A stretch of 64,000 bases of DNA from Synechococcus sp. KORDI-100 (GTDB lineage: Bacteria; Cyanobacteriota; Cyanobacteriia; PCC-6307; Cyanobiaceae). Under the pieces are notes generated by a model. It was not told where the DNA came from. It did no database searches and was given only the letters and a program-made list of their open reading frames with translations. The stretch lies in NCBI RefSeq assembly GCF_000737535.1, contig NZ_CP006269.1, positions 124,001-188,000 of the forward strand. Reading direction: 5' to 3'. This document shows, piece after piece, positions 1 through 10,833 of this stretch. The translations under genes and the position numbers were made by a program. The first letter of the stretch is position 1. Every line of letters begins with the position of its first letter.

Positions 1-1134
1 GTGCATGCCAACCAGCACAAAAGAAGCGGCCCACCAGGCCCGATCCATCGGGCCGCGTTTGAGCATGCCCCGTCGCAGGGCGATCACCAAAAGGACAAGC
101 ACCAGCCCCACCACCAGAACGGCGACGGGCCACCCATGGCTGACACCAAGCTCGATCGGAAGGTTGTGGGAGTGGCCGTGCCACCTCCGCTGAGCATGGA
201 TCGGATACAGAACACTGAAGGCCGCCGCTCCCCACCCAAACCAGGGACGCTGGCTGATCAGTTGCAGACCGAAACGCCATTGAGCCAGGCGGGTAAGGCT
301 GTCATTGGACTGTCCCTCCAGGAGACGCTGTCGCAAGCTGGCCGGCAGGAGGGCTTCAGCCCACTGCTGGATCGCTGCAGGCACCCCGGGCAACACGGCC
401 AGCAACAGCGGTGCCGAGAGCAGAAGAAACAGGGGAAACAGCCACCACCACTGGGCGGGTCCGAGCACCCAAGGCACGGCGAGTGGCAGGGCCGCCATGG
501 CGTTCCTGGAACGGGTGAGCACGACTGCCGCGACGATCGCCGCAGCCAGCAGGAATGCCAGAGCACGACACCAAAGGGGATCGCGTCGGGCCAACACCGC
601 CGCCAGAGCAAACGACCACACCACGGCCAACCAGGCCCCGGCGATGTTGGCGTAATCAAACAGACCGGATAAGCGACCTTCCGGCTGCCCACCTGGAGCG
701 AGAAACCAGATGATTCCGCCCCCGAACAACTGCCAGGGCCCCGTCCAGCCAAGCTGCATCTGGCCAAAGCCTGTGATCAGCACCGGCACTGTGCCCGCCA
801 GCAGGCATCGGGCCGCCCGCTGACGGCGCGAGGCTGTAAGCAGGAAGGGACGAAACGCCCAGAAGCCCCAGAAAAACGGAATCCAGTTGGCGAGTCCGGC
901 CCAGGCCAGACCCGCATCGTCGGCCAGGATTGCGCCGATCAGCATCAGAACGGCTGCCAGCAGCAAGGGACGCATCCAGGGGTCGTTCAGGGGAACCTCG
1001 GCCCGATTGCGACTGCCGGCAACACAGCTGACAAACAGGCAAACGCCTGCCAGCAAAGCGCTCGACGGCAACAGAAACAGACCGAACTGAAAAGCCAGCC
1101 AACCCGGTGATTTGATGCTGAACACACCTCTCAC
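1..1134 (-). CDS. O-antigen ligase-like polytopic membrane protein, partial (3' end outside window)
   Basis: An open frame on the minus strand runs off the left edge without a stop. It gives about 378 residues of hydrophobic, Trp/Leu/Ala-rich protein with many membrane segments. Near the visible C-terminal part is a large loop with WFGWGAAAF and then HGHSHNLPIELGVSHGW, the pattern of the Wzy_C/O-antigen ligase (WaaL) family, preceded by TRSRNAMAALP at the end of a membrane helix. The family joins or polymerises lipid-linked glycans at the periplasmic face of the inner membrane; the substrate cannot be told. The start is either GTG at 1134, overlapping the purU stop as GTGA, or GTG at 1125. 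It lies directly downstream of purU, so co-transcription is possible. Confidence 0.75.
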   Translation of the reverse strand, partial: MRGVFSIKSPGWLAFQFGLFLLPSSALLAGVCLFVSCVAGSRNRAEVPLNDPWMRPLLLAAVLMLIGAILADDAGLAWAGLANWIPFFWGFWAFRPFLLTASRRQRAARCLLAGTVPVLITGFGQMQLGWTGPWQLFGGGIIWFLAPGGQPEGRLSGLFDYANIAGAWLAVVWSFALAAVLARRDPLWCRALAFLLAAAIVAAVVLTRSRNAMAALPLAVPWVLGPAQWWWLFPLFLLLSAPLLLAVLPGVPAAIQQWAEALLPASLRQRLLEGQSNDSLTRLAQWRFGLQLISQRPWFGWGAAAFSVLYPIHAQRRWHGHSHNLPIELGVSHGWPVAVLVVGLVLVLLVIALRRGMLKRGPMDRAWWAASFVLVGMH

Positions 1135-1985
1135 GCGAAGACCGCTGTACGTCCGCGGTAAACGATCACCTGCCGCTGAAGATGCAACCGCAGCGCGCGT
1201 GCCAGAGCCATGCGCTCGGTATCGCGCCCCTTACGAATCAGATCCGCCACCTCATCGCGGTGACTGACGGGAACGGTGGTCTGCTCGATGATCGGGCCGT
1301 CGTCCAACTCCTCCGTCACATAGTGCGCCGTGGCCCCGATGAGCTTGACGCCGCGATCCCAGGCCCGCTGGTAGGGCTGAGCCCCTTTGAAAGCAGGCAA
1401 AAACGAATGGTGGATATTGATCACATCAGGAAATCGGGCCAGGAAATCAGCGCTCAACACCTGCATGTATTTCGCCAAAACCGCCAACTCAATCTGGTTG
1501 TCCTCCAACAAGCCGAGAATGCGCTTCTCCACCTCAGGCTTGTTCTCCTTGCTGGAGGGAATGCAAACAAAACGGACGCCAAACCCCGCACAGAGAGACT
1601 CAAGATCCGGGTGATTGGCAATCACCAGAGGCACCTTCATCGGCAGCTCACCGCTCTGCACACGCCAGAGCAGATCCACCAGACAATGGCTCTGCTTGCT
1701 CGCGAAAATGGCGACCTTCGGCCAGGCATCCGAAAAATGCAGCTGTGCCTGACCAGAGAGTCGCTCGGCGAGTGCCTGTGCCGCTGCAGGCAGAGCCTGG
1801 CGAGGGATCCCGAATCCCTCCAGCTCCCATTCGATCCGGCTGAGAAACACGCCGGCGCCGGCATCGGTGTGGTGGTCGGCATGGCGGATGTTGCCACCAT
1901 TGGCTGCCACCCAGCCGGCAAGCTCACTCACCAGTCCAGGACGATCCGCACAGATCAGCTGCAGGATCACGGTCGCTGCCGTCAC
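1131..1985 (-). CDS. purU: Formyltetrahydrofolate deformylase
   Basis: PurU hydrolyses 10-formyltetrahydrofolate to formate and tetrahydrofolate, balancing one-carbon pools and supplying formate to PurT. The product from GTG at 1985 is 284 residues, the usual family length. It opens with an ACT domain (LICADRPGLVSELAG, then a second ligand-type loop) and continues into a formyltransferase domain. There NIHHSFLPAFKGAQPY and, later, ATAHYV and LDDGPIIEQ carry the catalytic Asn-His-Asp set. The same frame is open about 98 codons further upstream, but that extension is low quality and lies antisense to psbQ, so I reject it. purT, the formate-using partner, is about 11 kb away. Confidence 0.93.
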   Translation of the reverse strand: MTAATVILQLICADRPGLVSELAGWVAANGGNIRHADHHTDAGAGVFLSRIEWELEGFGIPRQALPAAAQALAERLSGQAQLHFSDAWPKVAIFASKQSHCLVDLLWRVQSGELPMKVPLVIANHPDLESLCAGFGVRFVCIPSSKENKPEVEKRILGLLEDNQIELAVLAKYMQVLSADFLARFPDVINIHHSFLPAFKGAQPYQRAWDRGVKLIGATAHYVTEELDDGPIIEQTTVPVSHRDEVADLIRKGRDTERMALARALRLHLQRQVIVYRGRTAVFA

Positions 1986-2057
1986 GGAAACGCTTTGAAA
2001 AGCTGATTCTCCCGTGGCGAAGGGGCTGGTTAAAGTCCTTGAATTCTTGTATTTCCC

Positions 2058-2507
2058 ATGCTGAACGCCCTGCGCCGATTCGCTGCGTTCTGCCTCTGCA
2101 TCGCCCTTTCCCTGGGACTCCTCGCACCGGCAGCAAGCCATGCGGACACCGTCAAACCTGAAGACATGGCCGTGATCCGTCGCCAGGCGGAAGCCTTCAT
2201 GAGCGCCGAAGAACGTCTTCCTGAACTGGCCACGTTGGTGAGCGACGAGAACTGGACATTCACACGCAACCTCATCCACGGCCCGATGCAGGAAGTGGGG
2301 AGAGAGATGCTCTACATCAACCAGCGGTTGAGTCGATCAGAGCGAAAACAGGCGGACAAGCTGGCCCGATCCCTCAAGGCGGCGCTCGCTGAACTGGATG
2401 AGGCATCCAGGCTTCAGGATCCAGCCCGGATGCAGCGGGCTTACAGCGCTGTGGCGGCGGGCTTCGATGCCTACGCCGATGTCATACCCGCCGAGGCGCT
2501 GAGCTGA
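2058..2507 (+). CDS. psbQ: Photosystem II extrinsic protein PsbQ (CyanoQ)
   Basis: A 149-residue protein with an N-terminal export signal (hydrophobic CLCIALSLGLLAPAASHA, probable cleavage after SHA near residue 29). It is followed by an all-helical acidic/basic body with GPMQEVGREMLYINQRL, typical of the PsbQ four-helix bundle. PsbQ sits on the lumenal side of photosystem II and stabilises the oxygen-evolving complex. Studied cyanobacterial PsbQ proteins are usually lipoproteins with a Cys at the cleavage site. None is seen here; the two Cys lie inside the hydrophobic core. It is divergent from purU, and its stop overlaps the frame of the next gene. Confidence 0.85.
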   Translation: MLNALRRFAAFCLCIALSLGLLAPAASHADTVKPEDMAVIRRQAEAFMSAEERLPELATLVSDENWTFTRNLIHGPMQEVGREMLYINQRLSRSERKQADKLARSLKAALAELDEASRLQDPARMQRAYSAVAAGFDAYADVIPAEALS

Positions 2508-3598
2508 AACGGTCGATCGCCGTCGTCGGTGCCGGCGTCGTTGGCGCCGGAACGGCCTGGCATCTTGCCGACTGCGGCCATTCCGTGTGTCTCTATGACC
2601 CCAGGCTCGCTGTTGCAGTCGATTCAGGCCCCAACACAACGGAACGAAACGGGAGCAGCGCCTCTCTGGGGGTGCTCATGGGGAACGTCTACCGACGCCA
2701 CAGTGGCCGCGGCTGGCGGCTGCGCCAGCGAAGCATGGCCCTGTGGCCGCAATGGATCAAGGCCATGCAGAGATTTGAACCGGCACTGCAGCTGGACAGC
2801 CCCCTGATCCAGCTGGCCGATGACGACGACGGCCTGAAGCGCATGCAGACCCTGGCGGAGCGTCGCCAGGGCCTTGGCCTGCAACTGGTTCCAGCAATGG
2901 ATAAACCCGTGGCTTGCATCGGTGGACTGTGCTCTGAACGGGATGGGCGCCTCGAACCATTGGTCCTGCAACGGGCCCTCCGTCTCGCCATGGCCAGGGT
3001 TTCGGTCCGGAAACACCCCAGCAAGGTCCTCAACCTGAGACGAACCGGAACGAACCGTTGTCCGCGCTGGGGCGTCGAAACCGATCGGGAGGATTGCAGG
3101 GACTACGAAGCCGTCGTGATCTGCACAGCTCTTAACAGCGAGGCGTTGCTCGCTCCGTTGGGCCACCAACGAGCCATGACACCGGTGCTTGGTCAGGTGA
3201 TCGATCTTGAACTCAAGGATGGGCCTGCGGACTGGACCGACTGGCCGGCGGTGCTCAGCCTTCAAGGCTTCAACCTCGTTCCACAACAACCTGGACGTCT
3301 GCTGCTTGGAGCCACGTTGGAGCCAGGAGATCAAGCCCAACCGAGGTGCCTTGAGTTGATGCGAAGTCAGCTTGGTTCAACGCTGCCATGGCTCAGGACG
3401 GCAACCCCGATCGAACAGTGGTCGGGCCTGCGGGCGCGGCCCGTCGATCGGCCCGCACCACTGCTTGAGCAACTTGAACCCGGTCTGCTTCTGGCGTCTG
3501 GCCACTACCGCAATGGTGTGTTGTTGGCACCAGCCACCGCGGAATGGGTGGAGACAACATTGACTGATGAACCAGCAGGGTCGTTATCCATTTCTTAA
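2504..3598 (+). CDS. FAD-dependent oxidoreductase, DAO/glycine oxidase-like
   Basis: The frame begins with a complete Rossmann dinucleotide fold, IAVVGAGVVGAGTAWHL (GxGxxG), and continues through a D-amino acid oxidase-like body to SGHYRNGVLLAPATA, the typical C-terminal FAD-contact motif of ThiO/DAO enzymes. Such enzymes oxidise amines or amino acids to imino acids; the substrate is unknown. No ATG, GTG or TTG precedes the Rossmann fold in frame. The first is GTG at 2585, which would delete the FAD-binding loop. The plausible start is CTG at 2504, overlapping the psbQ stop as CTGA, about 364 residues. Confidence is high for the family and moderate for the start. Confidence 0.8.
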   Translation: MKRSIAVVGAGVVGAGTAWHLADCGHSVCLYDPRLAVAVDSGPNTTERNGSSASLGVLMGNVYRRHSGRGWRLRQRSMALWPQWIKAMQRFEPALQLDSPLIQLADDDDGLKRMQTLAERRQGLGLQLVPAMDKPVACIGGLCSERDGRLEPLVLQRALRLAMARVSVRKHPSKVLNLRRTGTNRCPRWGVETDREDCRDYEAVVICTALNSEALLAPLGHQRAMTPVLGQVIDLELKDGPADWTDWPAVLSLQGFNLVPQQPGRLLLGATLEPGDQAQPRCLELMRSQLGSTLPWLRTATPIEQWSGLRARPVDRPAPLLEQLEPGLLLASGHYRNGVLLAPATAEWVETTLTDEPAGSLSIS

Positions 3599-3602
3599 CC
3601 AC
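3584..3602 (+). promoter_or_regulatory. Pho-box-like direct repeat upstream of pstS
   Basis: Two 8-base units, TTATCCAT and TTAACCAC, lie 11 bases apart (start to start) and overlap the stop codon of the upstream oxidoreductase gene. This spacing and the TTAACC core match the cyanobacterial PhoB/SphR box, a tandem CTTAACCT-like element. A -10-like CATAAG follows about 16 bases downstream, before pstS. Induction by phosphate starvation is inferred. Confidence 0.5.
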
Positions 3603-3658
3603 ATCGAGAAATGGCTCACATAAGGTCTCTTGGTTGATGTTCACCACGAGCCAAAAGT

Positions 3659-4654
3659 ATGCGTCGTTTCAAGATCCATCAGGCCCTGACGACCATCGCT
3701 GCTGTCTCGACGAGTGTGACCCTTGTCTCCTGTGGAGGTGGCAGTGAGCAGGACAGTGGTGCACTCAACGCTGCCGGCGCATCCTTTCCAGCTGCGATCT
3801 ACCAGCGCTGGTTTCAGGAGTTGGCTCCCGAAGGTGTCAGCGTCAATTACCAGTCGGTGGGCTCCGGCGCCGGCGTCCGTCAGTTCACAGCCGGAACCGT
3901 TGATTTCGGCGCATCCGATAAGCCGATGAAGGCCGAAGCCATCGCCGAGGTGAGTCGCGGAGTCGTGCAAATCCCGATGACCGCTGGTGCGATCGCCGTG
4001 GCTTACAACAATCTCGACTGCGATCTATCACTCACCCAAAAACAACTGGCAGGCATTTTTCTCGGACAGATTAAGAACTACAGCGAACTCGGCTGTACCG
4101 ACAAGGCGATCAACGTGGTTCACCGTTCCGATGGCTCCGGAACCACCTACAACTTCACGAAACATCTGGAAGCCATCAGCCCTGAGTGGAAGAAGGATGT
4201 TGGTGCAGACAAGTCAGTGAAGTGGCCAACCGGCGTTGGAGCAAAAGGCAACGAAGGTGTGTCCGCCCAGCTGAATCAGATCGATGGAGGCATCGGCTAT
4301 TTGGAACTGGCCTACGTGAAGGGTGATCTGCAGGCCGCTGCATTGCAGAACGCATCCGATGAACAGGTGAAGCCCACCAATGCCACTGCCAGCGAAGCTC
4401 TGGGTTCCATTGACCTGGGCCCCGATCTGATCGGAGGCAATCCGAATCCGGAAGGGGGCTATCCGATCGTCACCTTCACCTGGGTGCTGGCCTACAAAGC
4501 AGGCAACGGTGGCAAGACGGCCGCCCTGAAGAAAACCTTTGAGTTCATGCTCTCCGACACGGCTCAAAGCCAGGCCCCCGAGCTTGGTTATGTGAGTCTT
4601 CCGGCAGAAGTCGTTGAAAAATCCCTTGCTGCCATGCAAACGATCAGTGATTGA
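3659..4654 (+). CDS. pstS: Phosphate ABC transporter substrate-binding lipoprotein
   Basis: PstS captures phosphate in the periplasm for the PstCAB importer. The 331-residue product has a lipoprotein signal ending LVSC (Cys25). The mature part starts with AAGASFPAAIYQRWF and carries YQSVGSGAGVRQF and VVHRSDGSGTTYNFT, the phosphate-binding loops of the family. No pstC, pstA or pstB lies nearby, so this is a stand-alone copy, as is common in marine picocyanobacteria that carry several pstS genes. The Pho-box-like repeat upstream supports control by phosphate supply. It converges on dnaK. Confidence 0.95.
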   Translation: MRRFKIHQALTTIAAVSTSVTLVSCGGGSEQDSGALNAAGASFPAAIYQRWFQELAPEGVSVNYQSVGSGAGVRQFTAGTVDFGASDKPMKAEAIAEVSRGVVQIPMTAGAIAVAYNNLDCDLSLTQKQLAGIFLGQIKNYSELGCTDKAINVVHRSDGSGTTYNFTKHLEAISPEWKKDVGADKSVKWPTGVGAKGNEGVSAQLNQIDGGIGYLELAYVKGDLQAAALQNASDEQVKPTNATASEALGSIDLGPDLIGGNPNPEGGYPIVTFTWVLAYKAGNGGKTAALKKTFEFMLSDTAQSQAPELGYVSLPAEVVEKSLAAMQTISD

Positions 4655-4689
4655 TCACTGGTCTGAGGTCACTGCCTAGTCTGATGCAA

Positions 4690-4707
4690 CACCCTGACTT
4701 CAGGGTG
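4690..4707 (+). terminator. Possible hairpin terminator after pstS
   Basis: CACCCTGA and TCAGGGTG form a perfect 8-base stem with a 2-base spacer, 36 bases after the pstS stop. No T-run follows directly, so function as an intrinsic terminator is uncertain. Confidence 0.35.
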
Positions 4708-4724
4708 CAGACCGTCGGGACATC

Positions 4725-4747
4725 AAAAAAGGGGCCCAAGGGGCCCC
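4725..4747 (-). terminator. Intrinsic terminator of dnaK
   Basis: Read on the minus strand, a GGGGCC/GGCCCC stem with a 5-base loop is followed immediately by six T residues, 40 bases downstream of the dnaK stop. This is a classical rho-independent terminator. Confidence 0.85.
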
Positions 4748-4786
4748 GATTCATCAGCTGACATCGACAGATGCCGATCCAGGCGA

Positions 4787-6706
<1,920 letters not shown>

Positions 6707-6822
6707 CGGTGCCCACCTCCTGAAAATGCGGTTCTGAACCACGTCATCTTCATCAGCAGAGCCCTTGACAGGCGAGGTGTGGTTCCCGAACAGGCAGGCT
6801 GGATGGGCGATCCGGCGCGAGA

Positions 6823-7692
6823 ATGATCAACGGTGGAACAGCTCTGCTGGGACTGCTCGGTGATCCGGTGCGGCATTCCCTCTCGCCTGTGATGCAGAAC
6901 GCTGCTCTGCAGACGATGGGGTTGAACTGGTCCTATGTGCCCCTGCCCTGTGTGAGCGGGAATCTGGCGGCGGTCCTGCAGGGACTGCACGCTGTCGGCT
7001 GTCGGGGCCTGAATGTCACCATTCCCCACAAGCAAAATGCGGCCAGCCACTGCAGCGAGCTCAGCCCATTGGCGAAACGTCTCGGCGCCGTGAACACTCT
7101 GAGTCCCCTCGACTCGGGACGGTGGCGTGGGAGCAACACGGATGTCGAGGGATTCCTGGCTCCCCTAAAAGAACGGGGGGAGTGGCAGGCTCGACGAGCA
7201 CTGGTCATCGGCAACGGAGGATCGGCACGGGCGGTCGTGGCGGGGTTGCAGACCCTGGCTCTTCAATCGTTGACGGTGGTCGGCAGACGCAGGGAAGCGC
7301 TCTCAAGCTTCATCTCGGAACTCTCCTTGCAGCAAGCTCCCGTTCGTGGATGCCTGATTGACGATCCATCGCTCCCGGAAGAGATCAGAGCCAGCGATCT
7401 GGTGGTCAACACCACACCTGTCGGGATGGCTGAACACGACGGCGCCGATGGCGTCCCCCTTGGTCTGGCGACGTGGAACAACCTGCCGGAGGGCATCACG
7501 CTGTATGACCTCATCTACACACCACGACCGACGCCCTGGCTGGCGATGGGGCTGGAGCGGGGTTTTCACTGCATCGACGGCCTCGAGATGCTCGTGCAGC
7601 AGGGAGCCGCTTCCTTGAGGATTTGGAGTGGTCACCAGGATGTGCCGGTCGATGTGATGCGTTTGGAAGCCCTGAAGGTTCTGAAGGCCTAG
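6823..7692 (+). CDS. aroE: Shikimate dehydrogenase
   Basis: AroE reduces 3-dehydroshikimate to shikimate with NADPH in aromatic amino acid synthesis. The 289 residues include the shikimate-binding [11 protein letters not shown], the catalytic-Lys motif NVTIPHKQ, a Rossmann loop [28 protein letters not shown] and the C-terminal [10 protein letters not shown]. Length and motif order are normal. It is divergent from dnaK with about 116 bases between starts, and probably co-transcribed with the Tic20-like gene 25 bases downstream. Confidence 0.96.
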   Translation: MINGGTALLGLLGDPVRHSLSPVMQNAALQTMGLNWSYVPLPCVSGNLAAVLQGLHAVGCRGLNVTIPHKQNAASHCSELSPLAKRLGAVNTLSPLDSGRWRGSNTDVEGFLAPLKERGEWQARRALVIGNGGSARAVVAGLQTLALQSLTVVGRRREALSSFISELSLQQAPVRGCLIDDPSLPEEIRASDLVVNTTPVGMAEHDGADGVPLGLATWNNLPEGITLYDLIYTPRPTPWLAMGLERGFHCIDGLEMLVQQGAASLRIWSGHQDVPVDVMRLEALKVLKA

Positions 7693-7717
7693 CGTCAGCA
7701 CAGCTCTTTTTGGTGTC

Positions 7718-8191
7718 GTGGAGATTCCTACCTGGCAGCGACTGGTCGCCCCACTGATGTATCTGCTGCCCTGGAGCGATGCCATCCAATTCAGCGGACC
7801 CCTGTTTCAGCAATATCCCTGGATGGCGTGGTTAGAGCTACCGGCCCTTCCCCTCGTTCTGCTCGAAAGCAGCGTCCCCTTCGGATTTGGCGGGCTGCTG
7901 CTGTTTTTCGTGCTTTTTCTGGCGGTGGTGCGCAACCCTTCCGTGCCCTATTTCCTGCGCTTCAACACGCTCCAGGCCTTGCTGACGGACATCATCCTGG
8001 TCGTGCTGGGGTTCGCCTTCACGATCCTTCTGCAACCTCTGGGGGGCAGCGGCCTGCTGATCCGAACGCTCTCCAGCACCGTCGTCATCGCCACCCTGGC
8101 GATCCTCGTGTTCGCTCTGGTGGAGTGCCTGCAGGGACACGAACCAGACCTGCCGGGGATCAGTCAGGCCACACGCATGCAGCTGTACTGA
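7718..8191 (+). CDS. Tic20 family membrane protein
   Basis: A 157-residue protein from a GTG start with about four hydrophobic segments and the family traits LMYLLPWSDAI near the N-terminus and PYFLRFNTLQALL in the middle. It resembles cyanobacterial relatives of chloroplast Tic20, the inner-envelope import component; the bacterial role is not established. It follows aroE closely and precedes rpsF by 80 bases. Confidence 0.8.
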   Translation: MEIPTWQRLVAPLMYLLPWSDAIQFSGPLFQQYPWMAWLELPALPLVLLESSVPFGFGGLLLFFVLFLAVVRNPSVPYFLRFNTLQALLTDIILVVLGFAFTILLQPLGGSGLLIRTLSSTVVIATLAILVFALVECLQGHEPDLPGISQATRMQLY

Positions 8192-8271
8192 AAAGGGACA
8201 GACCAGCCAGGGGATAGGGTGTTGGATTCGTCGCTCACCCAGTGAGCCTGAAGCCCCCGTCGGAGCAGTCC

Positions 8272-8646
8272 ATGACGCACGATCCCTACTACGAGACCAT
8301 GTACATCCTTCGTCCGGATATTCCGGAGGAGGAAGTCGAAAGCCACCTCACCAAATACCGCGATGTCCTCGTTGAGGCAGGTGCTGAGGTGCTGGACAAC
8401 CAGATGCGCGGAAAACGGCGTCTGGCCTACCCAATCAACAAGCACAAGGAAGGGATCTACGTCCAGCTGAGCCACAACGGCGACGGACAGCACGTCGGCG
8501 TCCTCGAAAAAACGATGCGGCTCAGTGAGGACGTGATCCGCTACCTCACTGTCAAACAGGAAGGCCCTCTGCCTGCTCCACGGGTGGTGCCGGGCAGCGA
8601 ACCTGCACAGCAACCACAGGAAGCTGCTGCAGGTTCAGCCTCCTGA
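8272..8646 (+). CDS. rpsF: 30S ribosomal protein S6
   Basis: The product from ATG at 8272 is 124 residues. It starts [15 protein letters not shown], continues with [18 protein letters not shown], and ends in a low-complexity Pro/Gln/Ala tail. S6 binds 16S rRNA in the small-subunit platform. GGAG lies about 8 bases before this ATG; the ten codons open upstream lack support. The Ala/Gln-rich tail after residue 100 is longer than in enteric S6, as is usual in cyanobacteria. Confidence 0.95.
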   Translation: MTHDPYYETMYILRPDIPEEEVESHLTKYRDVLVEAGAEVLDNQMRGKRRLAYPINKHKEGIYVQLSHNGDGQHVGVLEKTMRLSEDVIRYLTVKQEGPLPAPRVVPGSEPAQQPQEAAAGSAS

Positions 8647-8704
8647 TCGAACGCTTCAACGGAACCTGGTTGTGTGCTGGATGGGCGGGCGATAGCGTCC
8701 GTTC

Positions 8705-9043
8705 ATGGATTCCCTCGACCCCTTCCATCAGGCACCGCAACCCGATTGGATGAAAGAGTCCAATCAGGGTTGCGACGTTGAAGGCTTGAAAAGCAGGATT
8801 GAGGACCTTGAAGACCAGGTGAGGTCCTACGAGGCACTGCTGGAAGACCTGCCCGATCTGTTCGAGCGGAAGTTCCAGCAGCGTCTTGAGCCACTGCTCG
8901 AGCGATACCGGTTGCTTGCTGAACAATCGGCTGATCCTCAGGCCTGCAAACCGCCGATGGTGACCGGGGGCCCAACCAATGTGGTGCGCTTACCGATACC
9001 GAACATTCCAGCACTGCTGCGCCGGCGACAACGCTCAGCTTGA
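8705..9043 (+). CDS. Conserved hypothetical coiled-coil protein
   Basis: A 112-residue soluble protein. Residues about 25-75 form a heptad-like acidic coiled coil ([20 protein letters not shown] and onward), followed by a Pro-rich stretch and a basic end RRRQRSA. No domain is recognised. It probably follows rpsF in the same direction. Its last 9 bases overlap the end of argG tail to tail. Codon use looks like that of its neighbours. Confidence 0.65.
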   Translation: MDSLDPFHQAPQPDWMKESNQGCDVEGLKSRIEDLEDQVRSYEALLEDLPDLFERKFQQRLEPLLERYRLLAEQSADPQACKPPMVTGGPTNVVRLPIPNIPALLRRRQRSA

Positions 9044-10246
9044 CGTGCGCTTGTTGGCGGCCCAGAGACGTGTCGGCAGACCCCAGACGTAGATAAAACC
9101 CTCTGCAGCACGATGATCGAACTGATCGTCACTGCCATAGGACGCCATCGACGGAACGTAGAGGCTGCTCTCGGACGAGCCGCGGCCGATCACGGTCGCA
9201 TTGCCCTTCTGCAGACGAAGCCGCACAACGCCGTTGACGTGTTGCTGCGTGCGATCCATGAAGCCATCCAGCGCATCCTTCAGAGGACCAAACCAAAGCC
9301 CCTGATAAACGAGATCGGCCCATTGCATCTCAAGCTGGCGTTTGCTGCGCAGCACATCGGCTGCCAGCGTCAGACTCTCCAATTCCTGATGGGCCTGGAT
9401 CAGGAGCAGCAGCCCTGGAGTTTCGTAGATCTCGCGGGATTTGATGCCAACGACCCGGTTCTCGATCATGTCGAGACGCCCGATGCCATGGATTCCAGCG
9501 AGACGATTGGCTTCGCGGATCATCGCAACCGGATTCAGAGGCTGCCCATTGATGGCCACGGGATTGCCCGCTTCAAAATGAACGTCAATCTCCTCCGGTT
9601 GATCAGGTGCCTGATCAACGGAGGCGGTCATGGCAAACACCTCTTCAGGAGGAGCCACCATGGGATCTTCCAGCGGACCGGCCTCGATACTGCGTCCGAG
9701 CAAGTTGAGATCGATGGAATAAGGCGATTTCTTGCTCACAGGAGCAGGAATCCCACAACGCTCGCCATAGGCAATCGTCTCCTCCCGACTCATGCCCCAC
9801 TCGCGGGCGGGAGTTAACACCTTCAGGTCCGGTGCCAACGCGGCGATCGCTACGTCAAAACGGACCTGGTCGTTGCCCTTGCCCGTACAGCCATGGGCAA
9901 CGGCATCCGCACCCATCTCCTGTGCCACCTCAACCAGTCGCCGGGCAATCAAGGGACGCGCCAGGGCCGTGGACAGGGGATAGCGACCCTCGTATAAAGC
10001 ATTCGCACGGATCGCGGGGAAGGCGAATTCCTCGATGAACGGCTGAATCAAGTCGCCCACAAGAGACTGACTCGCTCCTGCATCCAGAGCCTTCTGACGA
10101 ATCGGCTCCAGTTCATCGCCCTGACCAAGATCCGCCGCAAAGGTGATCACCTCCTGCACGCCCCACTCCTGCATCAGATAAGGGATGCAGACGCTGGTAT
10201 CCACTCCGCCGGAATAGGCAAGCACTACTTTTTTGGCGCGGCCCAT
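9035..10246 (-). CDS. argG: Argininosuccinate synthase
   Basis: ArgG joins citrulline and aspartate with ATP, the penultimate step of arginine synthesis; ArgH of the last step is at 41.6 kb. The 403 residues open with the PP-loop [16 protein letters not shown] and include [10 protein letters not shown], the [13 protein letters not shown] citrulline-binding region and [14 protein letters not shown]. Length is normal. Its ATG shares one base with the stop of the upstream 70-residue membrane protein (TGATG), implying coupling. Confidence 0.97.
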   Translation of the reverse strand: MGRAKKVVLAYSGGVDTSVCIPYLMQEWGVQEVITFAADLGQGDELEPIRQKALDAGASQSLVGDLIQPFIEEFAFPAIRANALYEGRYPLSTALARPLIARRLVEVAQEMGADAVAHGCTGKGNDQVRFDVAIAALAPDLKVLTPAREWGMSREETIAYGERCGIPAPVSKKSPYSIDLNLLGRSIEAGPLEDPMVAPPEEVFAMTASVDQAPDQPEEIDVHFEAGNPVAINGQPLNPVAMIREANRLAGIHGIGRLDMIENRVVGIKSREIYETPGLLLLIQAHQELESLTLAADVLRSKRQLEMQWADLVYQGLWFGPLKDALDGFMDRTQQHVNGVVRLRLQKGNATVIGRGSSESSLYVPSMASYGSDDQFDHRAAEGFIYVWGLPTRLWAANKRTSS

Positions 10247-10458
10247 CAGAGGGACTCCTGTTCACAGTCGACTGATTCTCCCTTCCCGGGGACCAGCAGC
10301 CAGAGACTCAGAATGAGGGCCGGAGCAGAGACGAACAGCAGCACCAGCGGCAGCGGAGCGCTGAGAGGATCCGGATGCAACGAGCCCCAGCGACGGAGAC
10401 CGAAACTGACCACCAGGGCCGAACCCCAGGTTCCGACCATCGTGACAACCTTCTTCAA
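10246..10458 (-). CDS. Small two-helix membrane protein, hypothetical
   Basis: Seventy residues, start [19 protein letters not shown], with two hydrophobic segments (about residues 5-20 and 34-56) separated by a polar loop and an acidic tail [11 protein letters not shown]. No known family is recognised. Its stop overlaps the argG start by one base, so it likely heads an operon with argG. It is divergent from the DUF3134 gene. Confidence 0.6.
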   Translation of the reverse strand: MKKVVTMVGTWGSALVVSFGLRRWGSLHPDPLSAPLPLVLLFVSAPALILSLWLLVPGKGESVDCEQESL

Positions 10459-10509
10459 GAGGGAAGGGCAAGCGTCGTCTATGTTGAAGGATTGATGGCC
10501 TGCAGCGGC

Positions 10510-10761
10510 ATGAGCGCACTCGACAGCATCAACCCTTCCCTGACCCGTTACGGGCGCAAGGATCCGGCGCCGGTGCTTCCGCTGCGAGAGGAACCTGACC
10601 TCCTCAGCTGGCTGGAAAGCAGCGGTCGACTGGTGGCTGATGAAGAATCCGGATCACCTGAAGTGAGCACGGTCGAAGAAGAGGAACTCTCGGCTCTGAT
10701 GGGCGAAAAAGAGGATTACAACAACGCCGACGAGCAGAACGAGGAGCAGTGGGAAGACTGA
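10510..10761 (+). CDS. DUF3134 family protein
   Basis: An 83-residue protein starting MSALDSINPSLTRYGRKDPA with VLPLREEPDLLSWLESSGRL, which I recognise as the DUF3134 core found in cyanobacteria, followed by a strongly acidic tail (EEEELSALMGEKEDY, then Asn/Glu-rich). Function unknown. ATG at 10495, five codons upstream in frame, is an alternative start. No membrane segment. Confidence 0.75.
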   Translation: MSALDSINPSLTRYGRKDPAPVLPLREEPDLLSWLESSGRLVADEESGSPEVSTVEEEELSALMGEKEDYNNADEQNEEQWED

Positions 10762-10833
10762 TTCGCTGCCTGAACATCAGGTTGGTGGAGGCAGGTCAGC
10801 TCACGTAAGGTCCCAGCGTCAGATCCGTCGTTT

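Noticed and set aside
1-672. A 223-codon plus-strand open frame at the left edge and overlapping minus-strand frames 258-767 and 656-1102
   Set aside because: Their residues are Arg/Pro/His-rich shadow sequence; the real gene is the minus-strand O-antigen ligase-like frame that runs off the edge.
1182-2006. A 274-codon plus-strand open frame
   Set aside because: Antisense to purU; no start context and shadow-like composition.
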